Shown in pieces: positions 17,844 to 25,506 of a stretch of DNA of 64,000 bases. The first letter of the stretch is position 1. Every line of letters begins with the position of its first letter. Both the position numbers and the translations under genes were made by a program. This DNA is from Blastocatellia bacterium (GTDB taxonomy: Bacteria; Acidobacteriota; Blastocatellia; UBA7656; JADIYM01), in the NCBI GenBank assembly GCA_021463145.1, contig JAJTWZ010000005.1, positions 1-64,000 of the forward strand, in the 5' to 3' direction. The notes under the pieces were generated by a model. That model saw only the letters and a list, made by a program, of their open reading frames with translations, was not told where the DNA came from and made no database searches.

Positions 17844-19250
17844 ATGCTGACCCGGCACTCAACAGTACTGTTCGTCACCGCCGTCCTTGCCGGTGGCGCC
17901 TTCACGCTCGCCCAGACGAAGGCGGGCGATCCTCCCGCGGCGAAGCCGGCCGCCGCCCCGCAGGCGAAGCCCGCTCCGAAGCCCATTCCGCCAAAACCGG
18001 GGGTGCCGAGCAAGGGCCCCGGCGTGCGATTCCTTCACGAACACCATTCCGGGCCGACGCCAGTGCCGCGCAAGAAGGGCGAGACTCGCGACCTGACTTG
18101 CGCCACCTGCCACGCTTCTTCCGTCGCGCAGCCCGACACGAACCGTTACCCCGGTCCGGACCTGGTCAAGTACCCCGAGGCGGCGAAGTTCGCCCTGGAC
18201 GGCGACAGGATCAACAAGCTCGGCTTCGCGAAATCGCATTCGGCGTGCATCGAGTGCCACACGGAAATCGCGCCGGGTTCGAACCGCATGTGCGGAATGT
18301 GCCATCAGTCTCTTCAGAAACTGCGCGTTTTCCCGAACCCTGACGTGGAGTTGTCTCAATTCGCCGACCGGTACTCGCACAAGGCACACAAGGACTACTT
18401 CGACGGCAATCCCGAGCCGTCGAAGGTCTCCGCCTCGCACCGGGTGACCGACACTTCCTTTTTCTCGATCGGCTACAGCATGCCTGCAGCGGTCGAGAAG
18501 GGGCTGCGCTGTTCGGAGTGCCACTTCATCGACACCAAGGGACAGAAGATGAAGCTGCCGCAGCACGACGGATGCTTCGTCTGCCACGCAAAGCCCAGGA
18601 TCGTTCCGGAGAAGTCCGATACCTTCTGGAACAAATGCACCGGCTGTCACGCGAACATGGAGGCAAACAAGCCGACTGTCGACGCGACGCTCAAGCCGCC
18701 AAAGGACGCCGACCACGCCATCGCGGCGCTTACGATGCCGTTGCGCTACGTCGTAACGCCGACAGGCGCTGCCAATCCGGCTTTCAGGCACACAACGCAC
18801 GGCACGATGACACCCGACACGGGCAAGAGCGCCGGCAAGGCGCTGGAGGGCAAGGCATCGTGTCTCTTCTGTCACACTTCGACGGAACGTGCTTCCAACC
18901 GGACCCAGATGAACGCGTTCGCGGTCCGAAAGACGGACCCGCAGCTGCAGCAACCTCCCGCGACGGCGTGCGTCTCGTGCCACGTCCACGCAAAGCAGAT
19001 GAAGCCGGCAGCACCGGGCAGGACAGCACAATGTCTCGCGTGCCACACCAGGGCCGACGCCGCGAAGCCCGTTCCGGCAAATCATCTGCTCGCCGAGGAA
19101 CCGAAGCCGGCCGCAAAGCCCGACGAGACGGCTGCGCCACCGAAACCTGCGGCTACCGGCGCGAAACCGGATGCGGCAAAGCCTGCCGAGAAGGAGCCGG
19201 CTCCACAACCAAAACCTCCAAACACGCGCGAAACGCACCTCGTGCCGTGA
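17844..19250 (+). CDS. Nine-heme periplasmic c-type cytochrome
   Basis: A 468-residue exported protein (signal MLTRHSTVLFVTAVLAGGAF) with nine CxxCH heme-attachment motifs between about residues 86 and 400: CATCH, CIECH, CGMCH, CSECH, CFVCH, CTGCH, CLFCH, CVSCH and CLACH. Additional histidines in HEHHSG, HKAH and HTTHG could be distal ligands. The C-terminal ~55 residues are Lys/Pro/Ala-rich and low-complexity, possibly a tether or cell-wall/peptidoglycan-interacting tail. It is presumably an electron-transfer protein in the periplasm. No catalytic family is recognised. It sits second in the operon, 12 bases after the DUF336 gene. Confidence 0.9.
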   Translation: MLTRHSTVLFVTAVLAGGAFTLAQTKAGDPPAAKPAAAPQAKPAPKPIPPKPGVPSKGPGVRFLHEHHSGPTPVPRKKGETRDLTCATCHASSVAQPDTNRYPGPDLVKYPEAAKFALDGDRINKLGFAKSHSACIECHTEIAPGSNRMCGMCHQSLQKLRVFPNPDVELSQFADRYSHKAHKDYFDGNPEPSKVSASHRVTDTSFFSIGYSMPAAVEKGLRCSECHFIDTKGQKMKLPQHDGCFVCHAKPRIVPEKSDTFWNKCTGCHANMEANKPTVDATLKPPKDADHAIAALTMPLRYVVTPTGAANPAFRHTTHGTMTPDTGKSAGKALEGKASCLFCHTSTERASNRTQMNAFAVRKTDPQLQQPPATACVSCHVHAKQMKPAAPGRTAQCLACHTRADAAKPVPANHLLAEEPKPAAKPDETAAPPKPAATGAKPDAAKPAEKEPAPQPKPPNTRETHLVP

Positions 19251-19287
19251 GACAGTTCGAATCCGCCGGCGCCCTGGAACTGAAACG

Positions 19288-20175
19288 ATGAGCCGAATGC
19301 CAAAATTCTTCGCCCTCGCGCTCCTGCTCGGATCGGCAGGATGGCTCGCCATCGCAACTCGAGCTCAGTCGGGGACTCAACCCGCGCCGGCCGGCACGGG
19401 CGGACGCGCGTGGGACTACAGCTCGTTCAAGCACGCGGATCACGATGCCGCGCTACTGTCTACCGGGCAAAAGGCTATCTCCTGCGACGTGTGCCACAAG
19501 CGCGAGCAGTCTGGCACACAGCTCTTCTATCCGGGTCACGATGCGTGTATCCAGTGTCACGTTCCTCAGTTCACGACGCCGTCGTTCCAGATCTGCGCGG
19601 TCTGCCACACCGACGTGGCGAAAGAAGGAAAGGCCCTGAAGCCGTTCCCGGCCGAGCGCAAGGATTACGGAGTGCGGTTCGATGGAGCGAAGGACAAGAG
19701 CCAGCACCAGGTACACATGGACGTGCCGATGCCGGACGGCTCGAAAGTGACTTGCGTCGTCTGCCACGAGAATCGAGGCGCGAACCAGGCGTTTCCGGCT
19801 CACGCCGAGTGCTACGTCTGCCACACTCCTGGGGCGAACTCCGCCGCTGCGACGCCCGAACTGTCGAACTGCGCGGTCTGCCATCCTGGCCCGGCCGAAC
19901 CGAACAGCGAGATGAAGCGGCTCATTGCAACGCGCCGTAACGACGCGTTGCCCTACCGCTTCCGGCACCTCGATCACACGCGGGCGCTTGGCAACTCGTG
20001 CGTGGAATGCCATCGCGTCACACAGGACATTCACGTGGTCTCGTCCGGAACGAAGGAACATCGAGCCCGGCCGGCATTCAACTGCTACGAATGCCATCGG
20101 GGCGGTGGGAGGTCGAAAATAACGGAAACCTCCTGCGGCGCCTGCCACGGCATCATGGTTTTCCCGCCACTGTAG
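19288..20175 (+). CDS. Nine-heme periplasmic c-type cytochrome
   Basis: A 295-residue exported protein (signal FFALALLLGSAGWLAIATRAQ) with nine CxxCH motifs from residue ~65 to ~287: CDVCH, CIQCH, CAVCH, CVVCH, CYVCH, CAVCH, CVECH, CYECH and CGACH. Spacing and added histidines (FKHADHDA, FRHLDHT) resemble the FxHxxH pattern of cytochrome c3/c7-type modules, where such histidines are distal heme ligands. The ATG at 19288 precedes the signal peptide; the longer reading crosses the previous gene's end. It is 37 bases after the other nine-heme gene and is probably co-transcribed. Confidence 0.9.
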   Translation: MSRMPKFFALALLLGSAGWLAIATRAQSGTQPAPAGTGGRAWDYSSFKHADHDAALLSTGQKAISCDVCHKREQSGTQLFYPGHDACIQCHVPQFTTPSFQICAVCHTDVAKEGKALKPFPAERKDYGVRFDGAKDKSQHQVHMDVPMPDGSKVTCVVCHENRGANQAFPAHAECYVCHTPGANSAAATPELSNCAVCHPGPAEPNSEMKRLIATRRNDALPYRFRHLDHTRALGNSCVECHRVTQDIHVVSSGTKEHRARPAFNCYECHRGGGRSKITETSCGACHGIMVFPPL

Positions 20176-20318
20176 GCCGCCGCACTGCGGCTGCGCCGGC
20201 GCAACGGTGGCGGCCTCCCGCTCGAGCGTGGCCGCCTCGAGTCGCTCGCTGACCCGTAGACGGCGCACTCACGAATGGCGTCCGAAGCAGGCACTCGCGA
20301 GACTGGATCGCTTGCAAG

Positions 20319-20348
20319 TTGACATTCTGGAATTTGCGCCTCTAGCAT
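20319..20348 (+). promoter_or_regulatory. Candidate internal promoter before the tetraheme cytochrome
   Basis: A perfect TTGACA and TAGCAT with an 18-base spacer. It predicts a start about 140 bases before the tetraheme gene. The 320-base gap 20176-20496 contains no gene; it begins with an imperfect GGCCGCC/GGCGGCC stem that may end the upstream transcript. Confidence 0.5.
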
Positions 20349-20496
20349 GACGGGCGGGTTGCTTCGGCGCCCTCCCGGTCCCGAAACACGAACAGCCGGA
20401 AGCCACGCGAGCGTTGCCGTTCGCGTCGGACGTCCGGAGGCGAGGCAGTCCACTCCTGCTTCGCACTCACAACAATCTCACCGGAGACCAGACTCG

Positions 20497-21024
20497 ATGA
20501 AATTCAAGGCCGCCTTCTGTGCTTGCACGCTCGTCCTATTAGCCGGGCTGTCCGTCCACTTCGCCATTTCGACATCGGCGTCGGCCCCCCTGCAGGCCAA
20601 GACCGACTACTCGAAGGGGTATCCGCCAAAGGCGCCAGGTGCCTCGCACCTGGATCTGCCCAACCCGATCCCACTCGGTGACCCGAAGACCAGCGATCAG
20701 TGGGGCCTTGACGACAAGTGGGGGATTTCGAACCTCACCCACCAGAACCATTCCGAGAAGCACAAAATTTCGTGCGCAACGTGCCACCATACTAACGGCA
20801 AGGAGAACGCCGCCCTCACCGAAGACGTCGAGCGCTGCGTCAACTGCCACAAGGCCGAAGGCGACGAAAAGAATCCGACCAATGCTGACGGTGAGGAACT
20901 GAACGTGAAGAACGCCTTCCACCTTGGCGTCGCGGGCTGCATCAACTGCCACGAAGCCGAGATGAAGAAGAATCCGAGTTCCACCGCCGTGACCTCCTGC
21001 GCCGGCTGTCATCAGTCGAAGTAA
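20497..21024 (+). CDS. Tetraheme cytochrome c3/c7-like protein
   Basis: A 175-residue exported protein (hydrophobic signal AAFCACTLVLLAGLSVHFAI) with four CxxCH motifs in the C-terminal half: CATCH, CVNCH, CINCH and CAGCH. The LTHQNHSEKHKISC segment supplies candidate distal histidines as in class III cytochromes c. Such small tetraheme proteins usually shuttle electrons in the periplasm between inner- and outer-membrane complexes. The ATG is at 20497, with GGAG upstream. It precedes the cytochrome maturation genes and is separated from them by a strong hairpin. Confidence 0.9.
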   Translation: MKFKAAFCACTLVLLAGLSVHFAISTSASAPLQAKTDYSKGYPPKAPGASHLDLPNPIPLGDPKTSDQWGLDDKWGISNLTHQNHSEKHKISCATCHHTNGKENAALTEDVERCVNCHKAEGDEKNPTNADGEELNVKNAFHLGVAGCINCHEAEMKKNPSSTAVTSCAGCHQSK

Positions 21025-21032
21025 CTCCGCTT

Positions 21033-21063
21033 CGGGAGCCGCGTTTCGCGGGCGCGGCTCCCG
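21033..21063 (+). terminator. Hairpin between tetraheme cytochrome and resB
   Basis: A perfect 11-bp stem (CGGGAGCCGCG pairing with CGCGGCTCCCG) with a 9-nt loop, starting eight bases after the tetraheme stop codon. No U-run follows, so it may attenuate or stabilise the mRNA 3' end rather than act as a classical terminator. Confidence 0.6.
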
Positions 21064-21100
21064 GCATTCCGGACTGGCGATCTGGTAGCATCAGGAACCT

Positions 21101-22666
21101 ATGACATCGTCCAGGAATCCGGAGTTCGACACCCAGACCGAGCCGCAGCCGAAAGCCGCCGCGGCGGGCAGGATCACGAGCGCGATAGATCGTTTTCTTC
21201 GCCTGCTCAGTTCCGTGCCCTTCGGTATTGCGCTGCTGATGTTGCTCATCCTCATGAGCATGACCGGCATGCTGATCCTGCAGACGAACGTCGACGGGTT
21301 CGCCGAATACTACGCGGCGCTCCCACCGTCGAAGCAGATCATGTACACCGATCCGATCGTCCGCATCCTGCAGAAATGGACGGGTGCGGATTTGCGCGGC
21401 GTCAACATCCTTTCACTCGTCGACATTTACCGATCGTGGGTTTTCCTCGGGCTCCTCGCGGTCCTCAGTCTCAACATCGTTCTCGCGTCGATCGATCACT
21501 TTCCGGGAGCGTGGCGTTACGTCCGCAGGAAGAAGCTCACGGCGACGAAGCAATACGCGAAGACGCGCGACTTCAATTCGATCATTGCCAGCGACGCCTC
21601 GGATGGCGAACCGCTGCAGATCGCGGCGGCGTGCCGCGCGAACGGACTCGAGCCCACGATCACCTACGAGCCGTCGAGAACTACCGTTTTCGCCGAGCGC
21701 AACGCCTGGAATCGTCTGGGCGCCTACTTCGTCCACGTCGGGTTGCTCGTGATCTTCCTGGCCGGCTTCGTTACCTCGAAATGGTCGCACAACGGCAGCA
21801 TTACTCTGCAGCCTGGCGGCGAAACGGCCACGATGCAGGGGATTTCACACGACCTCGACCAGGTAAAGGTCGATCAATTCGCATTGCCCTTTCTCGTCGA
21901 GTGCACGGACATTCAGCAGACGCTCATCCGTCCCGAGGGCGGACTCGAGAGCAACAACACGGTCGATTGGTTCACCCGCGTGCGCATCACCGACCGCGAG
22001 CTCGGTCAGGTGCTTGAAGGCGACGTTCACATGAACAGGCCGCTCGACTACCGCGGCTATCGATTCTTCCAGTCGAGCTATCAGCCGGTCTCGCGCGCAC
22101 GCAGCGTTACCCTCGACGTAACGACTTCCGGCGGCGCAACCGAGACCGTCAGTCTGATGCGGGGCGGTGTCGCGACGCTGGGCGACGGAACCAGGATCCG
22201 TTTCGCGGACTTTCTTGGCAATGCCCGCGGAGGGCCCGGCGCCGAGGATTACAACGACCCCGTCGCGAAGATTCAGGTACTGCCCGCCAACGCCGGCGAG
22301 AACGCCGTGCCAACGACTATCGAAGCGCGCCCGGCCGCAGCGACGGCAGGCGCGGCTACGGCGCCGGTACAAGCGGTGCTGACCGGGTTCGAGAAAGTTG
22401 GCGCGAGTCACACTCTGTCGGTTCAGTACGACCCGGGCGCCTGGATTTTCTACATCGGGTCGGTGCTGTTGATCGCCGCTCTTGCTTCGGTATTTTTTGC
22501 GTCGCATCAGCGCGTGTGGATTGTCATGGATCGCGATTCCGACGGCGAGAGGAAACTCTTCGTCGGCGGACACACGAATCGGAACCGTCCGGCTTTCGGC
22601 CGGCGTTTCGCGGAACTCGTTGCGGCGCTCGGGGGCCCGTCGACGGTTCGCGAGGAGAACTCATGA
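21101..22666 (+). CDS. resB: ResB-like System II cytochrome c maturation protein
   Basis: A 521-residue ResB/Ccs1 family membrane protein. It has transmembrane segments near residues 37-58 (GIALLMLLILMSMTGMLIL), 108-130, 208-225 (GAYFVHVGLLVIFLAGFV) and 448-468, with a large periplasmic domain between the last two. With CcsA it forms the System II complex that exports heme and attaches it to CxxCH apocytochromes. This fits the many cytochromes next to it. Its stop codon overlaps the ccsA start (ATGA), so the two are translationally coupled. The N-terminal ~30 residues are polar and cytoplasmic. Confidence 0.9.
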   Translation: MTSSRNPEFDTQTEPQPKAAAAGRITSAIDRFLRLLSSVPFGIALLMLLILMSMTGMLILQTNVDGFAEYYAALPPSKQIMYTDPIVRILQKWTGADLRGVNILSLVDIYRSWVFLGLLAVLSLNIVLASIDHFPGAWRYVRRKKLTATKQYAKTRDFNSIIASDASDGEPLQIAAACRANGLEPTITYEPSRTTVFAERNAWNRLGAYFVHVGLLVIFLAGFVTSKWSHNGSITLQPGGETATMQGISHDLDQVKVDQFALPFLVECTDIQQTLIRPEGGLESNNTVDWFTRVRITDRELGQVLEGDVHMNRPLDYRGYRFFQSSYQPVSRARSVTLDVTTSGGATETVSLMRGGVATLGDGTRIRFADFLGNARGGPGAEDYNDPVAKIQVLPANAGENAVPTTIEARPAAATAGAATAPVQAVLTGFEKVGASHTLSVQYDPGAWIFYIGSVLLIAALASVFFASHQRVWIVMDRDSDGERKLFVGGHTNRNRPAFGRRFAELVAALGGPSTVREENS

Positions 22667-24216
22667 GCACCATCAGTCCAGTCGACGCCAGGGCTTTCCA
22701 GAGCCGCAATCTCGGTCCGGCGTCGCGCCTCTTCGAATGGGCGCCAGTCGCCGTTCCGCTTCTCGCGGCTGTCGCCATAGTTTTTGCGCGAATCCAGTTG
22801 GGCGAGTCGAAGCACTTCACCTACGACGCCGCTCTGATCGTGCTTGCTCTGGTCTGTTATCTGTTCGCCGCGATCATCGGCCTGCTGGAGCTCTACGCCG
22901 ACCGGCAGATGCTCGGTCGGTGGGGCCTCTGGATGGCGGCGTCCGGCCTTGGTTTCAACGCAGCAGCGTGGGGAACGCGCTGGGTCGCCGCCGGAGACCG
23001 CGAAGGCTGGATTCGATGGGCGTTCCGTTACGTGCCTTTCGCCAATCTTTACGACCTGTCGATCGCCTTTGCATTGGGCGCGGCGCTTGCGACTGTCATC
23101 GTCTGCAGAAAGAAGGAAGCCCGGATGGTGATGGGCGTTTCGATGCTCATGTCGGCGCTCATCGTGCTGCTCGCGATTTTCCTCGGCCGCGAATTCATCG
23201 ACCTGCCGCCGGTGCTCGACAGTTACTGGCGTCCGATCCACGTCGGAATCGCTTCGATCAGCTACGGCGTGGTCCTGGTCTGCTTCAGCATCGCGACGCT
23301 ATACCTGATCAAGGACGGCTTCAAGATCGAGGTGATGGCCGTCTTCGTGGCGTTGCTCGGCGCCGGGATCTACGCGTTCATCAATCGCATGGACCTGCTC
23401 TTCAGCGGAAAGTATTCGATGAGCGTCATCATGACCGACGCCGTCAGCGGCCAGACTGCGCCGCTTCCGTTGCGGGCAACCATTCCTCTTGCGGGGCCGC
23501 TGATGATAGGAGCGCTGATCCTGCTGGTCGGGGCGCTTTTGATTCTGGTGCGCGACCTCTATGTCGAGACGAGCGCGAACCGGAAGAACGCCTTCGCCGT
23601 GCTCTGGGGCTCGTTCGCTCTGCAGGTAGCTTCGATCGGCGCGGTCCTGCTCCAGATGCGCGCGCTCAAAGGGAACGTGGCGCCTGCCATCGACGTGGCG
23701 TCGCAGATCTCGTACCCGAAAGTGGCCGAGTGGCTCGGAGGCGCTCCCGCGAGTAGAGCCACGGAGTTCCTGGCTGCAAACAATTCGAGCCTGAGCATCA
23801 CCACCAATTCGAACCCCGTCGAGCTCGGTGCGCTGTTCACGCTCGCGGCCCTCACCGGTCTCGTGCTCCTGTTCGGCTTCAGAACCGAGCGCGTCGTCGA
23901 GCGATTGCCCTCGCTCGACCGGCTCGACGACCTCATGTACAAGACTGGCGCGATCGCGTTCATCGGGCTCGCCATGCTGCTCATCACCGGCGCCGTCTGG
24001 GCAAACGAATCCTGGGGCCGCTATTGGGGATGGGATTCGAAGGAGACTGGCGCGCTCGTGGCGTGGCTTGCGTACGCGGGGTTCCTGCACACGCGGATCG
24101 CGCACGGCTGGACCGGCCGCCGCAGCGCCTATTTCGCGATCGTGGGCTTCCTGCTCGTGATCTTCACCTACCTCGGCGTCAGCTATCTGCTGCCGGGACT
24201 GCATTCCTACGCGTGA
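22663..24216 (+). CDS. ccsA: CcsA/ResC-like cytochrome c synthase subunit
   Basis: A 517-residue polytopic membrane protein of the CcmC/CcsA heme-handling family. Near the C-terminus it carries the tryptophan-rich WANESWGRYWGWDSKETGA motif (WWD-type heme-binding loop), with conserved histidines before and after it (HVGIASISYG, HTRIAHGW). The N-terminal half adds several extra membrane helices, so it is longer than many CcsA proteins. The ATG at 22663 overlaps the resB stop by four bases, and the longer in-frame reading upstream is inside resB and rejected. It works with ResB on heme delivery. Confidence 0.9.
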   Translation: MSTISPVDARAFQSRNLGPASRLFEWAPVAVPLLAAVAIVFARIQLGESKHFTYDAALIVLALVCYLFAAIIGLLELYADRQMLGRWGLWMAASGLGFNAAAWGTRWVAAGDREGWIRWAFRYVPFANLYDLSIAFALGAALATVIVCRKKEARMVMGVSMLMSALIVLLAIFLGREFIDLPPVLDSYWRPIHVGIASISYGVVLVCFSIATLYLIKDGFKIEVMAVFVALLGAGIYAFINRMDLLFSGKYSMSVIMTDAVSGQTAPLPLRATIPLAGPLMIGALILLVGALLILVRDLYVETSANRKNAFAVLWGSFALQVASIGAVLLQMRALKGNVAPAIDVASQISYPKVAEWLGGAPASRATEFLAANNSSLSITTNSNPVELGALFTLAALTGLVLLFGFRTERVVERLPSLDRLDDLMYKTGAIAFIGLAMLLITGAVWANESWGRYWGWDSKETGALVAWLAYAGFLHTRIAHGWTGRRSAYFAIVGFLLVIFTYLGVSYLLPGLHSYA

Positions 24217-24228
24217 GGCCGGCGATAG

Positions 24229-25035
24229 ATGAGTGACGAAAATGCGAGCCAGGTGACGCATCTCGAGAACGAACTGCTCAAGTCGCGACTCGAGGCGCAA
24301 AAGAAAGACAAACTCGTCCATCTGCTCATCGGACTCGTCGCGGGACTCGCCGTCGGGTTCTATGGGGCGAACTGGATGAATACGAGCACGGGCAACGCAG
24401 CACGAGCCGCGGGGTCCGCGGTGGCCACGGCCGCACCGGCTGACGAGAACCACGATGGCCACAATCATCCTCCCGGAGAACATCCGTCTGGCGACGGTGG
24501 AGCCGCGATGCCCGAGGTGCAGGCAAAGCTGAAGGCCGCGGAGGACGATCCATCGAATTTCGTCGCTCAGATGGACGCGGCGGCCATGTTTCACCGGATC
24601 AACAACAACGACAAGGCGATCTACTTCCTGAAACGGGCCTACGCTCTCCGTCCGGACGACTACGACGCATTGCTGATCCTTGCGAACAAGACGTTCGACG
24701 CGGGCAGGTATGCCGACGCAAAGCCGTTGTACGAAAAGGCCCTCGCGATGCGGCCCGACGTGGTGGACGTGCGGACGGACCTGGGCACGACGCTCTTCCA
24801 GCTGGGTGACCTGGACAAGGCGATCGGTATGTTCGAGGCATCGCTCAAGCAGGATCCGAAGCACGAGTACACGCTGCAGAACCTGGCGGTTGTCGCTATT
24901 CAGAAAGGCGATACTGCAAAGGCCGAGGACGCGCTGCTGCGACTGGCGGCGGTCAACGGCGGGAACCCGTCGCTCGGACCGCTCCGCAAGGACCTCGACA
25001 CGTTGAAGACGACGGGCAAAATCCCGACGCATTGA
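24229..25035 (+). CDS. Membrane-anchored TPR protein, possible cytochrome-assembly factor
   Basis: A 268-residue protein with an N-terminal coiled-coil-like polar segment, one transmembrane helix at about residues 28-46 (LLIGLVAGLAVGFYGANW), a His/Gly/Pro-rich linker (DENHDGHNHPPGEHPSGDGG, a possible metal-binding stretch) and three to four TPR repeats (for example YFLKRAYALRPDDYDALL, AKPLYEKALAMRPDVVDVR). TPR proteins such as CcmI and NrfG hold apocytochromes for heme attachment, and the position 12 bases after ccsA supports a similar role. It starts with GGCGATAG, a weak ribosome binding site, so it is likely translated as part of the operon. Confidence 0.85.
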   Translation: MSDENASQVTHLENELLKSRLEAQKKDKLVHLLIGLVAGLAVGFYGANWMNTSTGNAARAAGSAVATAAPADENHDGHNHPPGEHPSGDGGAAMPEVQAKLKAAEDDPSNFVAQMDAAAMFHRINNNDKAIYFLKRAYALRPDDYDALLILANKTFDAGRYADAKPLYEKALAMRPDVVDVRTDLGTTLFQLGDLDKAIGMFEASLKQDPKHEYTLQNLAVVAIQKGDTAKAEDALLRLAAVNGGNPSLGPLRKDLDTLKTTGKIPTH

Positions 25036-25060
25036 GGCAGAACGCGGCCGTTCCGCCACT

Positions 25061-25169
25061 GGCAGGCAGTCCCCGCCTTTAAACGGCCGATTCGCGGACC
25101 GCGTAGAGGTGGGGACCGCGCAGCGGTCGAGCCCGCGCAGCGGTCGAGCCCGCGCGGAGGCTGCCTGCC
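25061..25169. repeat. Structured intergenic repeat with REP-like core
   Basis: Outer inverted arms GGCAGGCAG (25061-25069) and CTGCCTGCC (25161-25169) enclose two tandem copies of the 17-mer CGCGCAGCGGTCGAGCC (25117-25133 and 25134-25150) and a partial third. The core ACCGCGCAGCGGTCG differs by one base from the REP-like palindrome at 32.5-33.4 kb. The rest of the gap 25036-25506 shows no gene. Confidence 0.6.
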
Positions 25170-25506
25170 TGGCGCTTCAACGCTGCGAGCTCGGGAGCAA
25201 CGAGTCGAGCCGGGATCGATAGCGACCGGGGTCGAATCCGATCCCGTCACGTTCCGCCGTGCCTGCTGCTCGGCCCGCAATGGCTTGTTCATCGAAGCGC
25301 GCCCCGATCCTGCGATGACGCGATCGGCGCCGTCCCACGCTCCGATCACTCCGCGTGCTGATTGCATTCACTCGATTGCCGTGATATCTCTCCTGCATCT
25401 CTCCAAGGCACTGACGAGCTGTTTTGCGTCGGGTCTCCCGGACAGGCTCCACATCATCCTCACTCGATCCTCCGCCATACCCACGACGCGGAAATCGGGA
25501 GGTTAC

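Noticed and set aside
25285-25506. Upstream start of the cNMP-polyferredoxin protein at 25285
   Set aside because: The extra 74 residues are unlike the family and the ATG at 25507 has a strong GGGAGG site.
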